In this document: in pieces, positions 61,201-64,000 of the stretch
Layout of the letters: each line of letters opens with the position of its first letter
How positions within the stretch are numbered: position 1 is the stretch's first letter
Program-made: the position numbers and the translations under genes
The notes under the pieces: generated by a model
What the model was told of the DNA's origin: nothing
Database searches by the model: none
Seen by the model: only the letters and a program-made list of their open reading frames with translations
Source: UBA1672 sp046542355
Lineage (GTDB): Bacteria > Pseudomonadota > Alphaproteobacteria > Micavibrionales > Micavibrionaceae
Reading direction: 5' to 3'
DNA: 64,000 bases
NCBI GenBank assembly: GCA_046542355.1
Contig: JBKHBN010000002.1
Span: forward strand, 1 to 64,000

Positions 61201-61395
61201 CTGGCCAATATGCGTGAAAAATTCACAGGCAGAATGGTAGAGGCCAACCGTGACAAAGCGCGCCAGTTTGAGCTTATTACCCGCAAGCAAAGCCCGGTTA
61301 TGTTGGATGATCGTGATACGCTCATGTCCGCAGTGGCAGAAGTTGATCTCTTTCAAGAGTTCCTTGAGAGCTACCGCAATTCACAAACCAATTAG
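58231..61395 (+). CDS. Large secreted AMIN/TPR-type protein of the flagellar cluster
   Basis: This 1054-residue protein has a signal peptide (cut after CMA, about residue 23). An AMIN-like beta domain (about 25-125, LRIGMHSEYARLVFGWPEK then RVVVDVY) is followed by a Pro/Gln/Lys-rich linker (about 128-245) and a beta-rich middle. The second half is a long helical-repeat region with tetratricopeptide-like units (for example ALGYFEYARSVFPALG, YELGNAYFKDKKFVKGLSIM). AMIN domains bind cell wall and TPRs bind proteins, so a periplasmic scaffold around the motor is plausible. It follows motB by 180 bases and ends 3 bases from the fliP stop. The exact function is not known to me. Confidence 0.65.
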   Translation: MKKFFFFVSLCLSLTLFAPLCMAQNGIELRIGMHSEYARLVFGWPEKTTYTIKEQAGTLTIEFADGGTLDTSQADLQALPEITDIEEISQDPLRVTFRIPQGSRLRDFSIGKRVVVDVYLPQDVLRQKKAATPPQEEVSDAPEPRKKPAQLQAQNKVEQNPVPLNSSMTQKEQPATKEQPEEKKAEEIITEPLPKPKIALVTERLEQARKRKDERWAQSANETQTNQQADSKQEQAPQYPPEVARAIEDKHHVVSFRGTQELSLAAYIEGGVLWIAVLGANDINFPSLLSPTPEIFSKIERFYDGDGFDLYRVRLPDQEHGSFYTKAIGGALAWDIIMGDKVRETKPVEPRREISTTKGARGGKVIWPLELLSDIVEFPDPVYGRKLFIVTVKNANQLSGAARHFVDFDVLHSPVGMVIRPKVDDLQVRIIEEGVEISRPGAGLSVGLPKDIEAIELYEKNKKERIKAKAWLTAKESIFFQFDEWKLGSGEALPRYEMVLLSAMHGHQQDIFVQELLKLGKMFLAHGRAAEALGYFEYARSVFPALGAGTEFRLLRGAAKVLDWKNEEALADFAHQELEENEEVKLWRAFVLAGLEDWQQAASYLPEDYTPIYVYPDKIGLYLALVLVEINLRDGDVEQADELIRYIDTKQEKLKAPQRAALQYLKGEAARQRGEIEEAKNLWQGLTRDKDDLYRTKAGLALTMLLRQQNEISNKEAIDRLERLRYAWRGDGLEAQVNYELGNAYFKDKKFVKGLSIMREAATTAKNMEALAERIAGNMARTYTDMFMTNELDNVSALDAVAVYDQFKELTPVGKEGDKLVQRLAEHLVKSDLLGKAGKLLRYQVDHRLRGKERLEIAIRLAAISLLDKAPQKALDALGKAGEALRHISDKEEIKQRQREIDLLKIRAYSQNGEYNKALSLIEKLPMDKIVNRLRADIAWKVGYWDVAAAALKEVLIDEDIRQGDMLTPQQVDLILSRAIALNLDNDTIALANMREKFTGRMVEANRDKARQFELITRKQSPVMLDDRDTLMSAVAEVDLFQEFLESYRNSQTN

Positions 61396-61398
61396 AAT

Positions 61399-62217
61399 CT
61401 AGCCGCCACCACCCAGAACGCCAAAACTCTGGATCAAAGAACCGGCAATCAGATGCCAGCCATCAACCAGAACAAAGAAAATAATCTTGAAAGGCAGGGA
61501 GATCGTAACAGGAGGCAACATCATCATCCCCATTGACATCAAAATGGAAGCCGTCACCATATCAATGATTAAAAAGGGCAAAAACAGCATGAAGCCGATC
61601 TCGAACGCGCGCCTTAACTCTGAAATCATGAAAGAGGGGATAACAATTTGCAATGGAATATCCATAGCATTGTCATAAGGGCCGCTCTCGCTTAACTCAA
61701 TGAACAGCGTCAAATCCTGATCGCGCACGTGCTGAAGCATAAATTGCTTAAAGGGCGTGCTTGTGCGCTCAAAGGCCTGCATTTCATCTATTTCCTCATT
61801 GATCAGTGGAGAAATGCCGCTTTCATAGGCGCTATACAGGGTTGGCGACATGATAAAAAAGGTCATGAACATGGCCAGAGAAATCAAAACTGAATTAGGC
61901 GGCGTTTGTTGCGCGCCAATAGCGGTACGCAAAAACGACAGTACAATGATGATTCGCGTAAACGAAGTCATCATAATCAAAATGGACGGAGCCAGCGACA
62001 AAACGCTGAGCAAGGCGACAAGCTGGATAACGCGGCCACTGACCGTACCGTCGCCATTTTCACCCAGATCAATTGAAATATTCTGCGCAAGGGCAGGGGC
62101 GCTGCACACCAGAAAAACAAACAGCAAAACAGCCGCTTTAAACAATAAAGAGCGGCGGGAAAAGCCTGCTTCTGGGCGTCTGTAAACAGCGCACCTTTGA
62201 TCTATATTTTGACACAT
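61399..62217 (-). CDS. fliP: Flagellar export gate protein FliP
   Basis: This 272-residue export-gate subunit has a cleavable signal peptide ending APALA before QNISIDLG, as FliP has. Membrane segments carry LSLAPSILIMMTSFTRIIIVLSFLRTA, the family signature. A periplasmic loop precedes the C-terminal VIPSFMISELRRAFEIGF and MVTASILMSMGMMMLPPV. It is last in the minus-strand series flhX-fliO-fliP. The fliQ and fliR genes that often follow are not on this side. Confidence 0.95.
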   Translation of the reverse strand: MCQNIDQRCAVYRRPEAGFSRRSLLFKAAVLLFVFLVCSAPALAQNISIDLGENGDGTVSGRVIQLVALLSVLSLAPSILIMMTSFTRIIIVLSFLRTAIGAQQTPPNSVLISLAMFMTFFIMSPTLYSAYESGISPLINEEIDEMQAFERTSTPFKQFMLQHVRDQDLTLFIELSESGPYDNAMDIPLQIVIPSFMISELRRAFEIGFMLFLPFLIIDMVTASILMSMGMMMLPPVTISLPFKIIFFVLVDGWHLIAGSLIQSFGVLGGGG

Positions 62218-62249
62218 AAAACCATCATAGCCTGAGAGCTGTAATCTTC

Positions 62250-62585
62250 TTAAGTGACTTCATGAGCTTTTGTCGATTCGTCCACAGGAGGAGCAGAAAT
62301 ATCGGCTTTTATAAGCGTTTCGTCATTGGCACCAAGAATGACTAAGTGTTGCATCTCATCGCATTCAAGCAATACCACGCGCCTGCGCGCATCAAGGGGC
62401 AGGCTTTCAACAATGCGCAAACGCCGCTTGGCACTGCGAACAGAAGAGGTTTGCGCTGCAAGACCCAGCTTTTTAAGAAGCAGTGCAAGCCCGCCCATCA
62501 GCCCCAGAACAATGAATAACGCAAGCAAAAGCCTGACAAATTGTGACAATTCGGGCATAGCAAGGGCATCCATGAAAGAGCACAT
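62250..62585 (-). CDS. fliO: Flagellar biosynthesis protein FliO
   Basis: This 111-residue protein has one membrane segment (about 14-35, LLLALFIVLGLMGGLALLL) and a small cytoplasmic beta domain (RLRIVESLPLDARRRVVLLECDEMQHLVIL), the FliO pattern. FliO stabilises FliP during gate assembly and is encoded directly before fliP, as here (32 bases). The ATG at 62585 or the ATG four codons later (62573) could be the start. Confidence 0.9.
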   Translation of the reverse strand: MCSFMDALAMPELSQFVRLLLALFIVLGLMGGLALLLKKLGLAAQTSSVRSAKRRLRIVESLPLDARRRVVLLECDEMQHLVILGANDETLIKADISAPPVDESTKAHEVT

Positions 62586-62627
62586 CCTGTAAAAAAGAGT
62601 TTATGTGATGACACGCCCTAAAGCGTT

Positions 62628-63002
62628 TTACTCTTCAGGGGTATCATCAATTATAACGCTGTCAAAGGGGTTTTTTTGCCCGTTGGCACGATAGACATAG
62701 TATAAAATCTCTCCCACCGCGACAAAAGCCTCGGTCGGGATAGGGCTATCAAGCTCAATAGAAGTAAGGAGCTCGGCCAGATTACTATCCTCACGCACAG
62801 CAATTCCATTATCAAAGGCAAGCTGCAAGATTTTCTCGGCCACATGCCCCCGCCCGGCAGCCGCGACCTTTGGCACTTTTTTGCCTCCTTCAGCGCCTTT
62901 TAAAGCAACAGCTGTCTTCTTATCAGGTATTTTTCTTATATTTAAACGGCTTAAGTCCTTATTAGCACCATCGGCAGCATGGTCATCGTGATATGTGGTC
63001 AT
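62628..63002 (-). CDS. flhX: FlhB C-terminal-domain homologue (FlhX type)
   Basis: This 124-residue soluble protein matches the cytoplasmic FlhB_C part of FlhB: PKVAAAGRGHVAEKILQLAFDNGIAVRED, then LLTSIELDSPIPTEAFVAVGEILYYVY. It lacks the membrane domain and the NPTH autocleavage site. Stand-alone copies (FlhX) can substitute for the FlhB C-terminal fragment in some bacteria. I start at the ATG at 63002, with AGGAAG seven bases upstream; an in-frame GTG six bases earlier would overlap that site. Its start region is also the flgB promoter on the other strand. Confidence 0.85.
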   Translation of the reverse strand: MTTYHDDHAADGANKDLSRLNIRKIPDKKTAVALKGAEGGKKVPKVAAAGRGHVAEKILQLAFDNGIAVREDSNLAELLTSIELDSPIPTEAFVAVGEILYYVYRANGQKNPFDSVIIDDTPEE

Positions 63003-63019
63003 TGGCACACTTCCTGCAT
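63002..63019 (+). promoter_or_regulatory. Sigma-54 promoter of flgB-flgC
   Basis: TTGGCACA, four bases, CTGCAT places GG (63004-63005) and GC (63016-63017) exactly ten bases apart. Transcription would begin near 63029, 30 bases before flgB. The site lies on top of the start codon and ribosome-binding site of the oppositely read flhX. Confidence 0.82.
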
Positions 63020-63058
63020 GGATAAATTCGAAACAAGCTTATAGTAAGGCAGGAAAGC

Positions 63059-63481
63059 ATGACAACACAAGATATAGGTCTTTTTCAGGCATTATCCGCA
63101 AAAATGGATTATCTGAACCAGCGCCAAAGCGTGATTGCCCAGAACATAGCCAATGCGGATACACCCGGATACCGCCCGCAGGATTTAGCCTCCGTTGATT
63201 TCTCCTCGTTGCTGGGGGCAAGTGCGCAAAGAGGGGCTTTGTCACTGCCAGATGTCGGTGTGGTAAAAACCAACGCGCAACACATCTCCACAGGCGCAGG
63301 ACAAAACGTTAAAGTGAATGATCAGAAAAGTACGTACGAGGTTGCACCGGCAGGAAATGCCGTTGTTATCGAAGAACAGCTCGTCAACGCATCACAAAAC
63401 GTCATGGATTATAACCTGATGGTTAATGTCTATCAAAAGCAGGTAGGGCTTATCCGCACGGCACTGGGGGTCGGTAGTTAG
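63059..63481 (+). CDS. flgB: Proximal rod protein FlgB
   Basis: This 140-residue rod protein has the N-terminal MDYLNQRQSVIAQNIANADTPGYRPQDL, containing the ANNxANxxTPGY-type axial motif, and a C-terminal NASQNVMDYNLMVNVYQKQVGLIRTALG. FlgB is among the first rod subunits on the MS ring. AGGAAAG precedes the ATG at 63059. It is the first gene of flgB-flgC-(fliE?) under a sigma-54 promoter. Confidence 0.95.
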   Translation: MTTQDIGLFQALSAKMDYLNQRQSVIAQNIANADTPGYRPQDLASVDFSSLLGASAQRGALSLPDVGVVKTNAQHISTGAGQNVKVNDQKSTYEVAPAGNAVVIEEQLVNASQNVMDYNLMVNVYQKQVGLIRTALGVGS

Positions 63482-63493
63482 AGCGTTTTGACA
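63480..63493. repeat. AGAGCGTTTTGACA dispersed repeat
   Basis: These 14 bases after the flgB stop are identical to 47049-47062, and both copies continue two to three bases later with GGCAC. At 47 kb the sequence forms a hairpin, but here the second arm is missing. Confidence 0.5.
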
Positions 63494-63525
63494 TTGGGCA
63501 CATAAGATTTTGAAAGGATAAAAGA

Positions 63526-63942
63526 ATGTCAGATATAATGAATGCACTCATAATTTCATCCAACGGCATGCGGGCACAGGGCACGCGCATTCGCGTGGTT
63601 TCCGAGAACGTGGCCAACGCAGAGACAACCGGCCTGACACCCGGAGCAGATCCTTACACGCGCCAGACGGTAAGCTTTAAAAATGAGCTGGATCGTCAGT
63701 TAGGCGTGTCTCTTGTCGAGGTGGGTGATATCGGCACAGACACCTCCACACCCTATACTTTGGAATATAAACCCGATCATCCCGCAGCCGATGAAACGGG
63801 ATATGTTAAAATGCCAAACGTCAATATGATGATGGAACTGATGGACATTCGCGAGGCGCAGCGCTCTTATGAAGCAAACCTTGGTATTATGGAGCAATCT
63901 CGCACAATGATTTCAAAGACAATCGATTTGCTTCGCGTCTAA
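63526..63942 (+). CDS. flgC: Proximal rod protein FlgC
   Basis: This 138-residue rod protein has the N-terminal RIRVVSENVANAETTGLTPGADPYTRQTV, the GYVKMPNVNMMMELMDIREAQRSYEANL region and a C-terminal coiled tail, all standard for FlgC. It follows flgB by 44 bases with AAAGGA upstream of the ATG. flgB-flgC-fliE is a common operon. Confidence 0.95.
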   Translation: MSDIMNALIISSNGMRAQGTRIRVVSENVANAETTGLTPGADPYTRQTVSFKNELDRQLGVSLVEVGDIGTDTSTPYTLEYKPDHPAADETGYVKMPNVNMMMELMDIREAQRSYEANLGIMEQSRTMISKTIDLLRV

Positions 63943-63987
63943 AGGCGCGCTACAATAAAAAGGCGTGTGGAAAGGGAATGAACGATC

Positions 63988-64000
63988 ATGAGTATAAACG
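63988..64000 (+). CDS. Possible start of fliE, cut by the window end
   Basis: An ATG at 63988 opens MSIN, 45 bases after flgC, with an AAAGGGA-like site about ten bases upstream. fliE commonly follows flgB-flgC and often starts this way, but only four codons are visible. An ATG at 63978 in another frame is the alternative. Confidence 0.35.

Noticed and set aside
1..64000. tRNA, rRNA and CRISPR arrays
   Set aside because: I saw no cloverleaf-like stretch ending in CCA, no ribosomal RNA sequence and no regularly spaced repeats of 25-40 bases; I cannot run a covariance search, so a single hidden small RNA is possible.

Overview
The window comes from a motile alphaproteobacterium. The markers are the start of chpT, the cell-cycle regulator ctrA, the division-site ATPase mipZ, the alphaproteobacterial flagellar regulators flbD, fliX, flbT and flaF, and a DksA that keeps only one zinc-finger cysteine. 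flhF and flhG point to a polar flagellum with controlled placement. Together with split flagellar operons and a CheZ next to the motor genes, this suggests a Rhodospirillales- or Micavibrio-like lineage rather than Caulobacter or Rhizobium. That placement is an inference.

Region 1 (1-20,400) is mostly housekeeping and read mainly on the minus strand. It holds the 5' end of chpT, a phosphomannomutase/phosphoglucomutase, galU, mipZ, a three-domain Xaa-Pro aminopeptidase (plus strand), a secreted protein with a duplicated domain, and rpsU. A Yej-type peptide ABC transporter follows, with its four genes scattered: yejA at 17-19 kb, yejB-yejE at 12.5-14.7 kb and yejF at 7.3-9 kb. Between them lie kdsB, a histidine-phosphatase-fold gene, a TPR gene, an argD-like aminotransferase and two class 3 lipase-like genes. 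pgsA and ctrA close the region.

Region 2 (20,600-64,000) is almost entirely flagellar. It includes export (fliI, fliJ, fliH, flhA, fliO, fliP, flhX), the MS and C rings (fliF, fliG, fliM, fliN), rod and hook (flgB, flgC, flgF, flgG, flgJ and two FliK-type proteins), P and L rings (flgI, flgA, flgH), flagellin with its regulators (flagellin-flbT-flaF), stator (motA, motB and a degenerate motB paralogue), placement (flhF, flhG), regulation (flbD, fliX), and a switch-control cluster (fliL, fliM, a DUF6468-like gene, a MotE-like gene, cheY, cheZ). A CcdA-like/thioredoxin pair and a few unrecognised genes are inserted.

The genes form a regulatory cascade. Strong sigma-54 -24/-12 promoters precede flgB, flgI and flgF, matching the encoded sigma-54 activator FlbD and its partner FliX. 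A perfectly spaced CtrA box lies upstream of flagellin, and ctrA itself is in the window. A 274-bp inverted-repeat element, MITE-like with TA ends, sits between that CtrA box and the flagellin ribosome-binding site. Its terminal motif recurs elsewhere, three times supplying or abutting the stop codon of a gene (yejF, flhA, flgH).
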